A DNA stretch of 11,863 nt from Cenarchaeum sp. SB0662_bin_33. GTDB lineage: Archaea > Thermoproteota > Nitrososphaeria > Nitrososphaerales > Nitrosopumilaceae. Of the stretch, positions 4,986 to 11,774 are shown one piece after another; the first letter of the stretch is position 1, and each line of letters opens with the position of its first letter. The stretch lies in contig VXON01000173.1 of NCBI GenBank assembly GCA_009840065.1, forward strand, positions 1-11,863. The letters are read 5' to 3'. The notes beneath the pieces were generated by a model. It did not search any database. It was not told the DNA's origin and saw only the letters and a list, made by a program, of their open reading frames with translations. A program made the position numbers and the translations under genes.

Positions 4986-5216
4986 CTATCTTGAGTGGAC
5001 AAAAGGATTTTTCAAACTATACACGGCCCGCTTGGAATATGCAGAGACAAGCCCCATCTGAATTAGTATGGCAGGCCACGCCACCTGACTGTATAATTGC
5101 TGCAAATCACCCCTTCTAACATACCAGAAGAGTGGCGAAGAAACCCTGACCGGCAGGCCGCATGCGTAAAATGACAATGCCTGGACAACTGCTTCTGCAA
5201 CAATACCACATACCAA
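4986..5216 (-). CDS. Small hypothetical membrane-associated protein
   Basis: Up to 76 residues on the minus strand. Two hydrophobic stretches are visible, GIVAEAVVQALSFYACGL and VAWPAILIQMGLVSAYS, joined by a basic and aromatic segment (PLFWYVRRGDLQQLYSQ), ending in YSLKNPFVHSR. I do not recognise a family. The frame fills the space between cofE and the divergent dehydratase operon and looks like a small integral membrane protein, but no motif proves it. The start is unclear: TTG at 5216 is the longest, yet it sits beside a TATA-like box that better serves the divergent operon, and TTG at 5177 would also work. It could be a chance frame. Confidence 0.45.
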   Translation of the reverse strand: MVCGIVAEAVVQALSFYACGLPVRVSSPLFWYVRRGDLQQLYSQVAWPAILIQMGLVSAYSKRAVYSLKNPFVHSR

Positions 5217-5218
5217 AG

Positions 5219-5226
5219 TTTTAAAA
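5219..5226 (+). promoter_or_regulatory. TATA-like box of the leuC/leuD operon
   Basis: ttttaaaa, centred about 24 bases before TTG 5247 and 27 before TTG 5250, so it fits a leaderless transcript starting at either. It is the only promoter-like signal ahead of the four overlapping dehydratase genes. Confidence 0.5.
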
Positions 5227-5246
5227 TCCTCTGCTATGATAACAAA

Positions 5247-6521
5247 TTGTTGAACCTTGTAGAGAAGATATTGGCTAGGGCATCAAAGCGTGACAGAGTC
5301 TCATCTGGGGATGTCATATTTGCCGATGTAGACAAGGCCATGCTGCATGATGTGTCAGGACCCGGAGTCATCAAGGTCTTTGAAAAACTAAAAAAACAAG
5401 GCATAATCACAGACAAACTCTGGGACCCATCCAAGGTATGGGTGGCCGAGGATCACTTCGTACCATCTGCAGAGAAGATATCCGCGCAGAACATAGTAAA
5501 ACTATCAAAGTTTACAAAAACATACGGCATACAACACCACTACAAGTATGGGATGGGCCAATACGGCATATGTCACTCCCTGTCTCATGAGGAGGCACTG
5601 GTACTCCCCGGCGAGGTATATGTTGGCGGGGACTCCCACACCAACACCACAGGGGCGCTTGGGGCCTTTGCCTGTGGACTGGGCCACACGGATATGGCGT
5701 ATGTGCTATTGAATGGTCGCATATGGTTCCGCGTACCTGATACCATGCTGTTTAAGATAAGTGGCAGACTGCCCAAGAGTGTAAGCGCCAAGGACGTAAT
5801 ACTACATATCATAGGTGATATTGGTACTGATGGCGGCGCATACAAGACGATGCAGTTTGCCGGCGATACGGTATCAGAGATGTCTGTTGAGGATAGACTG
5901 ACGTTGTGTAACATGACCACCGAGGCCGGAGCCAAGAATGGTATTGTATCGCCCGACAAAAAGACTATGCGGTACCTGACCGAGCGGAGGGCCTTACACA
6001 TATCTCCCATATATGAGGATGATGATGCCGAGTACTCGCATATATACGAGTATGATGCCGAGTCCCTTGTACCAGTGGTTGCTGAACCCTACTCTCCTGA
6101 AAACATAACTCCGGTCTCTGAGGCACCCACCGAGGATTTGGACAAGGCGTACATCGGGTCCTGTACCGGCGCCAAGTATGAGGATCTTGTGGCCGCCACA
6201 CGCATACTAAAGGGCCGAAAGGTAAGTATTCGCACCGAGGTACTGCCTGCAACAATATCGATATACAGACGCGCCGTAAAGGATGGTCTTGTATCCACAC
6301 TGATGGAGTCCGGAGCCATGGTAGGTCCACCCACATGCGGTGCATGCTGTGGTGCACACATGGGTGTGCTGGCAGACAAGGAGGTATGCATAAGCACTAC
6401 AAACCGAAACTTTCCCGGTAGAATGGGACACGTGACGTCGCGAACGTATCTGGCATCTCCCGCAGTGGCCGCGGCATCTGCCGTCACCGGTCGTATCACA
6501 CACCCGGAGGATTTAGATTGA
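5247..6521 (+). CDS. leuC: Archaeal-type 3-isopropylmalate/homoaconitate dehydratase, large subunit
   Basis: 424 residues, matching the archaeal LeuC/HacA length of about 420. Aconitase landmarks are present: GGDSHTNTTGALGAFACGLG (128-147), YIGSCTGAK with cluster Cys306, and CGACCGAHMG with Cys364 and Cys367, followed by STTNRNFPGRMG. The protein would hold a [4Fe-4S] cluster and isomerise a 2- or 3-hydroxy tricarboxylate: isopropylmalate in leucine synthesis, or homocitrate/homoaconitate in alpha-aminoadipate lysine synthesis. A second, bacterial-type pair in the same operon suggests a division of labour, so lysT is a real alternative name. The start is TTG (5247, or TTG 5250). Its stop overlaps the next start by four bases. 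Confidence 0.9.
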   Translation: MLNLVEKILARASKRDRVSSGDVIFADVDKAMLHDVSGPGVIKVFEKLKKQGIITDKLWDPSKVWVAEDHFVPSAEKISAQNIVKLSKFTKTYGIQHHYKYGMGQYGICHSLSHEEALVLPGEVYVGGDSHTNTTGALGAFACGLGHTDMAYVLLNGRIWFRVPDTMLFKISGRLPKSVSAKDVILHIIGDIGTDGGAYKTMQFAGDTVSEMSVEDRLTLCNMTTEAGAKNGIVSPDKKTMRYLTERRALHISPIYEDDDAEYSHIYEYDAESLVPVVAEPYSPENITPVSEAPTEDLDKAYIGSCTGAKYEDLVAATRILKGRKVSIRTEVLPATISIYRRAVKDGLVSTLMESGAMVGPPTCGACCGAHMGVLADKEVCISTTNRNFPGRMGHVTSRTYLASPAVAAASAVTGRITHPEDLD

Positions 6522-6997
6522 ACGGAAGAGTGGTAAAGTATGCCCAAGACAATATAGACACTGATGTTATAATCCCCGGACAGTATCTAAAGATACACGA
6601 CTATGCAGAGCTGGCTACACATGCCATGGAGGGACTTGACGTATCGTTTCATTCAAAGGATGGCATGTACATAGTCGCCGGTAAAAATTTTGGATGCGGC
6701 TCATCTAGGGAACATGCGCCAATTGCACTCTCCGAATCTGGCATAAAGGCAGTATTGGCACTGTCTTTTGCGCGTATATTTTATAGAAACTCGGTGGATG
6801 GCGCATTTCTCCTGCCAATAGAGATTGATCAAAATACATATGATGGAATATCCGATGGCGATGACATACAGGTTGACATGACATCCAATACAATAACAAA
6901 CAATACCACCAACAAGACATATTCCATGAAACCATTTCCAGATATTATACGGGACATAATAGATGCGGGAGGTCTGTTTGGGTATGTCCCAAAGTAG
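6518..6997 (+). CDS. leuD: Archaeal-type isopropylmalate/homoaconitate dehydratase, small subunit
   Basis: 159 residues, usual for archaeal LeuD/HacB (about 160). It opens with GRVVKYAQDNIDTDVIIPG and has the swivel-domain signature GKNFGCGSSREHAPIAL that supplies substrate-binding residues to the large subunit. The loop thought to set substrate choice reads YLKI at 23-26. From memory, characterised archaeal homoaconitases have YLRT here and isopropylmalate isomerases YLVY-like loops; the basic residue leans toward homoaconitase, but this is weak. It starts with TTG inside a TTGA overlap with leuC and is itself overlapped for 14 bases by the next gene. lysU is the alternative name. Confidence 0.9.
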   Translation: MNGRVVKYAQDNIDTDVIIPGQYLKIHDYAELATHAMEGLDVSFHSKDGMYIVAGKNFGCGSSREHAPIALSESGIKAVLALSFARIFYRNSVDGAFLLPIEIDQNTYDGISDGDDIQVDMTSNTITNNTTNKTYSMKPFPDIIRDIIDAGGLFGYVPK

Positions 6998-8405
6998 TGT
7001 GTCCCGTACGCTGTTTGAAAAAGTCTGGGATGCTCACCTAGTAACTCCACAGGGCAAGGGTCCATCTTTGATATATATAGACCGACACCTAATACATGAG
7101 GTTACCTCCCCCCAGGCATTTGACGGCCTCCGAATGGCATCACGCCGGGTGCGCCGGCCCGACCTGACCGTGGCCACGGTAGACCACAACATACCCACTG
7201 GCAGGCGCGGCCTGCCCATACTGGACCAGACCTCATCCGTACAGATAAGCACGCTGGAGCAGAACTGTAGGGAATTTGACATCAGGCTATATGGCATGGA
7301 CAGCCCGCAGCAGGGCATAGTGCATGTGATAGGGCCTCAGCTGGGCATCACGCTGCCCGGCAGTACCATCGTGTGTGGCGACTCGCACACATCGACACAT
7401 GGGGCCTTTGGCGCATTTGCCTTGGGAATTGGTACCAGTGAGGTGGAGCATGTCCTGGCTACACAGACACTCTGGGTTACAAAGCCCCGACCATATCGTA
7501 TTGAAATGAATGGCCGCAGGAGGCGCGGTGTCACATCCAAGGACCTGATATTGTATATGATCCGACGACTGGGTACTGGCGGCGGTGCCGGTTCTGTCTT
7601 TGAGTATATGGGTGATGCCATAAGACGCATGAACATGGAGCAGCGGATGACCATATGCAACATGTCCATAGAGGGAGGCGCGCGGGCCGGCATGATTGCG
7701 CCCGATGACACAACATATGACTATCTGCGCAACCGCCTTCATACACCCCCTGACTTTGAGCATATGGTGGATACATGGAAGGATATACTGTACACCGATG
7801 GCAATGCTAGGTTTGACAGGTCATTTACCATTGATGTGGATAGTGTATCTCCACAGATATCTTGGGGAACTAACCCCGGCATGACATGTGATATAACTGA
7901 TGTCGTTCCTGACCCTACAGAGTACTCTGGCGGTGACACAAATCTTGAGCAGGGGGCTCGTCGGGCCCTGCAGTACATGGACCTTGAATCAGGCACGCCC
8001 ATGACTGATATCCGGGTAGACCGGGTCTTTATAGGCTCATGTACCAACGCTAGACTTCACGATCTTGTTGAAGCATCCGATGTTATTCAAGGTGGCAGAG
8101 TGGCCAAAGGCGTACGCGCCATGGTAGTGCCCGGCTCCCAGATGGTCAAGGAGGAGGCAGAGAGAATGGGACTCCATGACATATTCATAAATGCTGGCTT
8201 TGAATGGCGTAACTCTGGCTGTAGTATGTGTCTGGGCATGAATCCTGACATACTGGAACCGGGGCAGCGATGTGCCAGCACATCTAACCGTAACTTTGAG
8301 GGCAGGCAGGGCAGCGGTGGCCGCACACACCTGATGAGCCCGCCCATGGCTGCCGCCGCCGCCATACACGGCAGATTCGTAGATGTCAGGGAACTGATGC
8401 AATGA
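6984..8405 (+). CDS. leuC: Bacterial-type 3-isopropylmalate dehydratase, large subunit
   Basis: 473 residues from ATG 6984, matching bacterial LeuC (about 466-470) rather than the roughly 420 of the archaeal type upstream. Typical blocks are LFEKVWDAHLV, IDRHLIHEVTSPQAF, VDHNIPT, CGDSHTSTHGAFGAFALGIG, FIGSCTNAR (Cys353) and SGCSMCLGMN (Cys413, Cys416), so the [4Fe-4S] site is complete. It converts 2-isopropylmalate to 3-isopropylmalate in leucine synthesis. An earlier in-frame ATG at 6963 would lengthen the overlap with the upstream gene and adds nothing family-like, so 6984 is chosen. The end shares ATGA with the following leuD. Bacterial-type sequence in an archaeon suggests ancient transfer. 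Confidence 0.93.
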   Translation: MSQSSVSRTLFEKVWDAHLVTPQGKGPSLIYIDRHLIHEVTSPQAFDGLRMASRRVRRPDLTVATVDHNIPTGRRGLPILDQTSSVQISTLEQNCREFDIRLYGMDSPQQGIVHVIGPQLGITLPGSTIVCGDSHTSTHGAFGAFALGIGTSEVEHVLATQTLWVTKPRPYRIEMNGRRRRGVTSKDLILYMIRRLGTGGGAGSVFEYMGDAIRRMNMEQRMTICNMSIEGGARAGMIAPDDTTYDYLRNRLHTPPDFEHMVDTWKDILYTDGNARFDRSFTIDVDSVSPQISWGTNPGMTCDITDVVPDPTEYSGGDTNLEQGARRALQYMDLESGTPMTDIRVDRVFIGSCTNARLHDLVEASDVIQGGRVAKGVRAMVVPGSQMVKEEAERMGLHDIFINAGFEWRNSGCSMCLGMNPDILEPGQRCASTSNRNFEGRQGSGGRTHLMSPPMAAAAAIHGRFVDVRELMQ

Positions 8406-8962
8406 AGCCTTTCCTGACTATAACATCAAAAATAACACCATTTCCCGAGCCCAATGTGGATACGGACCAGATAATACCAAAACAATTCCTAAAACTGGTC
8501 ACCAGATCCGGATTTGGTAAGTACCTGTTCTTTGATCGCAGGGGTCCTAACTTTGTTCTTGATAATTCATTGTACAGAGGTTCTAAAGTACTGGTGGCGG
8601 GCGACAACTTTGGATGCGGTTCGTCACGGGAGCATGCCGTGTGGGCGCTTCAGGACTTTGGCTTTGCCGTCATAATATCCACATCGTTTGCCGACATATT
8701 CTACAGCAACTGCATAAAGAATGGCATTCTTCCAATATACACTCCTGACACACACACGCTCTTCTCCGAGGAGAACAGCATCACAGTAAGCCTACAGGAC
8801 CAAGTCATACGACACACCTCTGGTGTAATCCACTTTGAGATTGACCCACATCACAAGACGACACTCCTAGAGGGTCTTGATGATATATCTAGGACACTCA
8901 AGTATGATGACATGATTACTCTTTTTGAGCAGAACTCGCCGACTCCATCTGTTTTATTATAG
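8402..8962 (+). CDS. leuD: Bacterial-type 3-isopropylmalate dehydratase, small subunit
   Basis: 186 residues. The N-terminal part has NVDTDQIIPKQFLK followed by TRSGFGKYLFFDRR, close to the bacterial LeuD signature, then GDNFGCGSSREHAVWAL. This is the swivel subunit that partners the preceding leuC in isomerising isopropylmalate. It starts in an ATGA overlap with leuC, so the two are made together. The final 47 bases overlap, tail to tail, the minus-strand nucleotidyltransferase gene. The C-terminus (NSPTPSVLL) within that overlap is unremarkable and may be a late extension. A product specific to leucine synthesis is more likely here than for the first pair. Confidence 0.93.
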   Translation: MKPFLTITSKITPFPEPNVDTDQIIPKQFLKLVTRSGFGKYLFFDRRGPNFVLDNSLYRGSKVLVAGDNFGCGSSREHAVWALQDFGFAVIISTSFADIFYSNCIKNGILPIYTPDTHTLFSEENSITVSLQDQVIRHTSGVIHFEIDPHHKTTLLEGLDDISRTLKYDDMITLFEQNSPTPSVLL

Positions 8963-9647
8963 TCTGTATTGTATTGTGTTGTCTGTGTATTACCGTGGGC
9001 GACTCGATATCGGCCCATGGCGTGGTGCCTATGTCATATGATAGTATGGTACCCGCCTTGGACAGCCCCTCTAGTATGTCATATGAGAGATTCACATGCC
9101 CCCTCTTCTCCCTTATTGACTGCATGACGTAATCCCCTAGAACGTATATTCCCAGACACTCGTGATATGGCAGCTCTAGCACAGGTTTTTCCCGGAATTC
9201 TTGTATTACATGTTCTTCATTTACGGTGGCAAAACCGGTCTCCTCCCTACGAAGAGACCGTGTAGCCACGCAGGCCGATGCAGACCTTGACTGGTATAAT
9301 TTTGACATGGATGGTATGTCTAGGGCGCACAGGTTGTCGGAGAACCACAACACAAAGTCCCCCCACACGTCTGCATATCGCAGGTCGCCGCCGGTACCAT
9401 CACTGCCATCCTGAACGAATGTTATGGGCTTGCCATCGTGTCTGGAGTAGTGGTTTTGAATCTGCGCCCCCATGCTCGCCAAGTCTGTTATTATGATAAT
9501 ATCCGATATTATATCAAATGACTCAAGATAGTCTGTTATGTATTGTATTATGGGTTTTCCGTTTATAGGAAACATGGTCTTTGGAAAGTATTCGGTAAAG
9601 GGACGAGCACGCGTGCCCTGCCCCCCTGCCATGATGACTGCCTTCAT
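8916..9647 (-). CDS. Sugar-phosphate nucleotidyltransferase (RmlA/GlmU-N-like)
   Basis: 243 residues with the nucleotidyltransferase signature GGQGTRARPFTEYFPK at 8-23 for nucleotide and metal binding, PINGKPIIQY after it, WFSDNLCALDI in the place of the metal-binding strand, then EFREKP and NLSYDILEGL. Such enzymes form NDP-sugars from NTP and a sugar 1-phosphate for surface glycans or protein glycosylation; which sugar cannot be told. There is no left-handed beta-helix, so no acyltransferase half. It starts in an ATGA overlap with uS9, so it is the last gene of the ribosomal operon, an unexpected place for it. Its 3' end overlaps leuD by 47 bases on the opposite strand. Confidence 0.9.
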   Translation of the reverse strand: MKAVIMAGGQGTRARPFTEYFPKTMFPINGKPIIQYITDYLESFDIISDIIIITDLASMGAQIQNHYSRHDGKPITFVQDGSDGTGGDLRYADVWGDFVLWFSDNLCALDIPSMSKLYQSRSASACVATRSLRREETGFATVNEEHVIQEFREKPVLELPYHECLGIYVLGDYVMQSIREKRGHVNLSYDILEGLSKAGTILSYDIGTTPWADIESPTVIHRQHNTIQTIIKQMESASSAQKE

Positions 9648-10090
9648 CGGTATGATTTTTGCTTTCGGCGCCGTGCGCCAGGACCACCAAACTTTTTGGG
9701 CTCCTTGCGCCTGGCATCTCCACTTATCAGATACTTGTCATAATCGGTCAGCTTCTTTCGTAGATCGTCCCGTACGGGTTTCTGTAGGGGATGATCTTTT
9801 GGTTCTTTGCGTGATTTGGTCCAACCTACTAGGGCTCTGGATATAGCAATGGATGCGGCCCCTGCCTGACCCATGTATCCTCCACCTCTGACTCTTACAG
9901 AGATGTCCACCTTGTCTCGAATATCTCCCACCACTTCTAGGGGGGCGAGCATGGTCTCCCGCGCCACCTCCTGTGGTATTATCTCGATGGGTATGTTGTT
10001 AATACGAACACTGCCCCTTCCTTTCTTTATGTGTACAAAGGCTCTTGCGGTCTTTCGTGTGGCAAAATAGATTTCGGTCTTTATGGTCAT
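9644..10090 (-). CDS. rps9: Ribosomal protein uS9
   Basis: 148 residues. Archaeal uS9 features are clear: IKTEIYFATRKTARAFVHI, GRGSVRINNIPIEI, the VRVRGGGYMGQAGAASIAIS block, and the conserved basic tail GGPGARRRKQKSYR that reaches into the decoding site of the 30S subunit. ATG at 10090 is chosen because it forms an ATGA overlap with the stop of uL13; a GTG three codons earlier is in frame but overlaps more. It is followed in an ATGA overlap by a sugar nucleotidyltransferase instead of the RNA polymerase subunit gene rpoN that follows uS9 in many archaea. Confidence 0.95.
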   Translation of the reverse strand: MTIKTEIYFATRKTARAFVHIKKGRGSVRINNIPIEIIPQEVARETMLAPLEVVGDIRDKVDISVRVRGGGYMGQAGAASIAISRALVGWTKSRKEPKDHPLQKPVRDDLRKKLTDYDKYLISGDARRKEPKKFGGPGARRRKQKSYR

Positions 10091-10587
10091 TCGGTCCACC
10101 CCACGGTTCTGCCTAGATCTGCCATCGTCGTATAATTTGGTGCATCCCGGGTTATGTATGCCTTTTGTATTGTAATCTTTTTGAGAGACTTTATGTCTTT
10201 GGGGGTTCCTATGTAGGTGCGCAGCCGCTTGTGGGCCGACCGGCCGGAGGGCTTCTTACGCGGAAGCATGCCGCGAATCATCCTCTTCATTATGGTATCG
10301 GGCCGGCGGGGGTGGAATGGTCCGTGCTTGGGATTTAATATGCTGGCTATCTCTAGAAAGTCCCGATACTCCTTTATGATGTTTGAGCGTGTACCACTAA
10401 TCATTATCTTTTCACAGTTCACCAGAGTTACACGATTTCCATTCAGTAACATTTTTGCCGTATATGATGCCAGCCTTCCGGCTATATGATTTGTAGAGTC
10501 TATGACTATGTGTTTGTTGGCACCCACCGTGTTATCATCCACCGCGTCGGTACCAGTTGTGTTGGCACCCACCGTGTTATCATCCAA
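10087..10587 (-). CDS. rpl13: Ribosomal protein uL13 with a duplicated N-terminal extension
   Basis: 166 residues from TTG 10587, or 151 from GTG 10542. The family body starts at HIVIDSTNHIAGRLAS and includes NPKHGPFHPRRPDTIMKRMIRGMLPRKK, with GTPKDIKSL near the C-terminus. It binds 23S rRNA in the large subunit. The first 24 residues are unusual: DDNTVGAN occurs twice, 15 residues apart, separated by TTGTDAV. At the DNA level this is a tandem copy of the eL18-uL13 junction (10516-10558 and 10561-10610). Each copy offers its own start (TTG, then GTG), so the true N-terminus is ambiguous. The upstream start overlaps the eL18 stop by eight bases. Confidence 0.95.
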   Translation of the reverse strand: MDDNTVGANTTGTDAVDDNTVGANKHIVIDSTNHIAGRLASYTAKMLLNGNRVTLVNCEKIMISGTRSNIIKEYRDFLEIASILNPKHGPFHPRRPDTIMKRMIRGMLPRKKPSGRSAHKRLRTYIGTPKDIKSLKKITIQKAYITRDAPNYTTMADLGRTVGWTE

Positions 10588-10610
10588 GTAGAATCACTCC
10601 GGTACCAGTT
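10516..10610 (-). repeat. Tandem duplication across the eL18/uL13 junction
   Basis: Two direct copies on the minus strand, 10561-10610 (50 bp) and 10516-10558 (43 bp), share aactggtaccg at their beginning and gatgataacacggtgggt near the end, continuing to gccaac. The second copy lacks seven bases, which puts the former end of eL18 and start of uL13 into one open frame fused to the front of uL13. Confidence 0.85.
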
Positions 10611-10927
10611 GGTTTTTCATTGGTTAATGTCTCATAGTCCAATATGCGACCACCGGCATCTCTTACCTTTGATGCGGCAGTCCTAGATATGTCAAAACAG
10701 AACAGCGATATGCTGTGCGTTATATCCCCTGTTCCAAGTACCTTGCCTGGAAATACAACGACATCTCCATCCTTGGTAAGCTTTTCAATACCATTGACAT
10801 TTATGACTCTTTTAGAGACTGTAGTCTTTAGTGCAAACTCTGAGACCTTCTTCCATATGGGCGCCTTGTGTGTTACTGACTTTCGCTTCAAATTTCGAGC
10901 CATGCGCACAATATGCTCATTTACCAT
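10580..10927 (-). CDS. rpl18e: Ribosomal protein eL18 (archaeal L18e)
   Basis: 115 residues, as expected for archaeal eL18. Conserved regions are VSKRVINVNGIEKLTKDGDVVVFPGKVLGTGDI, summarised by the VVxPGKVLGxG motif near residues 56-66, and ISRTAASKVRDAGG near the end. It is a 50S subunit protein in the uL15/eL18 family. ATG at 10927 lies 27 bases after the rpoD stop, with a purine-rich ggggag about 10 bases ahead that could serve as a ribosome binding site inside the operon. Its last codons are copied in the tandem duplication that extends uL13. Confidence 0.93.
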   Translation of the reverse strand: MVNEHIVRMARNLKRKSVTHKAPIWKKVSEFALKTTVSKRVINVNGIEKLTKDGDVVVFPGKVLGTGDITHSISLFCFDISRTAASKVRDAGGRILDYETLTNEKPTGTGVILLG

Positions 10928-10954
10928 GCCGTCTTTCTCCCCGGAGTACCCATA

Positions 10955-11578
10955 TTAACCTATGACCTGCCTAAAATCTTCAAGTCTGACCGAAAGTTCC
11001 TTCATGCCTGCTACTATAATATCTGCAGGGTTCAAGGATCCTGCAGTCTCTACCTTTAATTCGAATCCGTCCTCCTCTGTACCGGTCAGCACGGATATGT
11101 TTGCCGAATTCCATTTTGCGTGTTCAGTTCCTCTCCCTAATCTAGCATGGCATTCCATGACTACCTTCTGCATGGGGGCTAGTGTGGCTATTGGAATATT
11201 ATCGTTTACCGGTCTTACATCGGGGTCCTCTGAGGAGAGTCGTGCCGATGTTACATCGGTTGTTTGATCAGTCTTGCCTGAGTCTAGCACCAACATAACA
11301 CTACAACTGGAGTATATGTCCTCCTCCTCTGAATCGGACTCGTCTGGCATGCTATACTTGTCTGGCGGTGTTGTGAGTGGTACCAGTGCTAGACGGTGAG
11401 CCAGATATTCGTCGGCAAATATCGAGGTATTTTCTATTACATCTACCGTCTCTATGGCAAATGTGGGTACTCCGTTCAGACATATTCGGCGAAGAGCATT
11501 GGCATACTGTATGGGGAAACCATTCATCCTTATAGTTATGCTGGTATCACCCTTATCTATAACCTCAACTGAATACAA
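10955..11578 (-). CDS. rpoD: DNA-directed RNA polymerase subunit D (RpoD/Rpo3)
   Basis: 207 residues. The alpha-like dimerisation domain is clear: GFPIQYANALRRICLNGVPTFAIETVDV, then EYLAHRLALVPL, with NIPIATLAPMQKVVMECHARLGRGTEHAKW in the second half. It nucleates RNA polymerase assembly with Rpo10/11/12. Some archaeal RpoD proteins carry a ferredoxin-like domain with [4Fe-4S] clusters; here only scattered Cys are present and the length is short, so that domain is absent, replaced by an acidic loop (DESDSEEED). TTG at 11578 is the start: there is no upstream Met in the family region and a TATA-like box lies 26 bases ahead. It heads the ribosomal operon. Confidence 0.95.
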   Translation of the reverse strand: MYSVEVIDKGDTSITIRMNGFPIQYANALRRICLNGVPTFAIETVDVIENTSIFADEYLAHRLALVPLTTPPDKYSMPDESDSEEEDIYSSCSVMLVLDSGKTDQTTDVTSARLSSEDPDVRPVNDNIPIATLAPMQKVVMECHARLGRGTEHAKWNSANISVLTGTEEDGFELKVETAGSLNPADIIVAGMKELSVRLEDFRQVIG

Positions 11579-11600
11579 TCTAGCTTTGGGATTAATTTTT

Positions 11601-11608
11601 CAAATATG
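11601..11608 (-). promoter_or_regulatory. TATA-like box of the rpoD-ribosomal operon
   Basis: catatttg on the minus strand, centred about 26 bases before the TTG start of rpoD. A second AT block closer to the start (11591-11600) lies too near to be the main box for a leaderless message. Confidence 0.45.
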
Positions 11609-11743
11609 AATGTAACTTTGGGTAATATGACAGCTGTAGTGTAGAAACTTGCAATACAGGAAACCAAACTTACCAATACCTGTTTATGCAGCCACCGCGC
11701 CTGACTGGCCTGAGAAACAACTACAGTTAATTAAAAACATAAG

Positions 11744-11752
11744 ATATATATA
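11744..11752 (+). promoter_or_regulatory. TATA box of the exported-protein gene
   Basis: atatatata centred 27 bases before the TTG at 11775. It is one of the clearest boxes in the window and confirms that TTG as the start. The divergent intergenic space from 11579 to here holds no other feature I can support. Confidence 0.65.
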
Positions 11753-11774
11753 GGGTACAGGATGAGAATGTGGG

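Noticed and set aside
6963..6983. Earlier ATG for the second leuC
   Set aside because: The extra seven residues do not resemble the LeuC N-terminus, and ATG 6984 gives the normal length.
7287..7763. 158-codon minus-strand frame rich in Cys and His
   Set aside because: It is entirely antisense to the bacterial-type leuC, whose motifs are complete; the composition follows from codon use in leuC.
11047..11056. B-box-like ttcgaatcc
   Set aside because: It lies inside the well-supported rpoD coding sequence, and no cloverleaf can be built around it.
10955..11578. Iron-sulfur domain in RpoD
   Set aside because: The three Cys are scattered and the protein is too short for the ferredoxin-like insertion.
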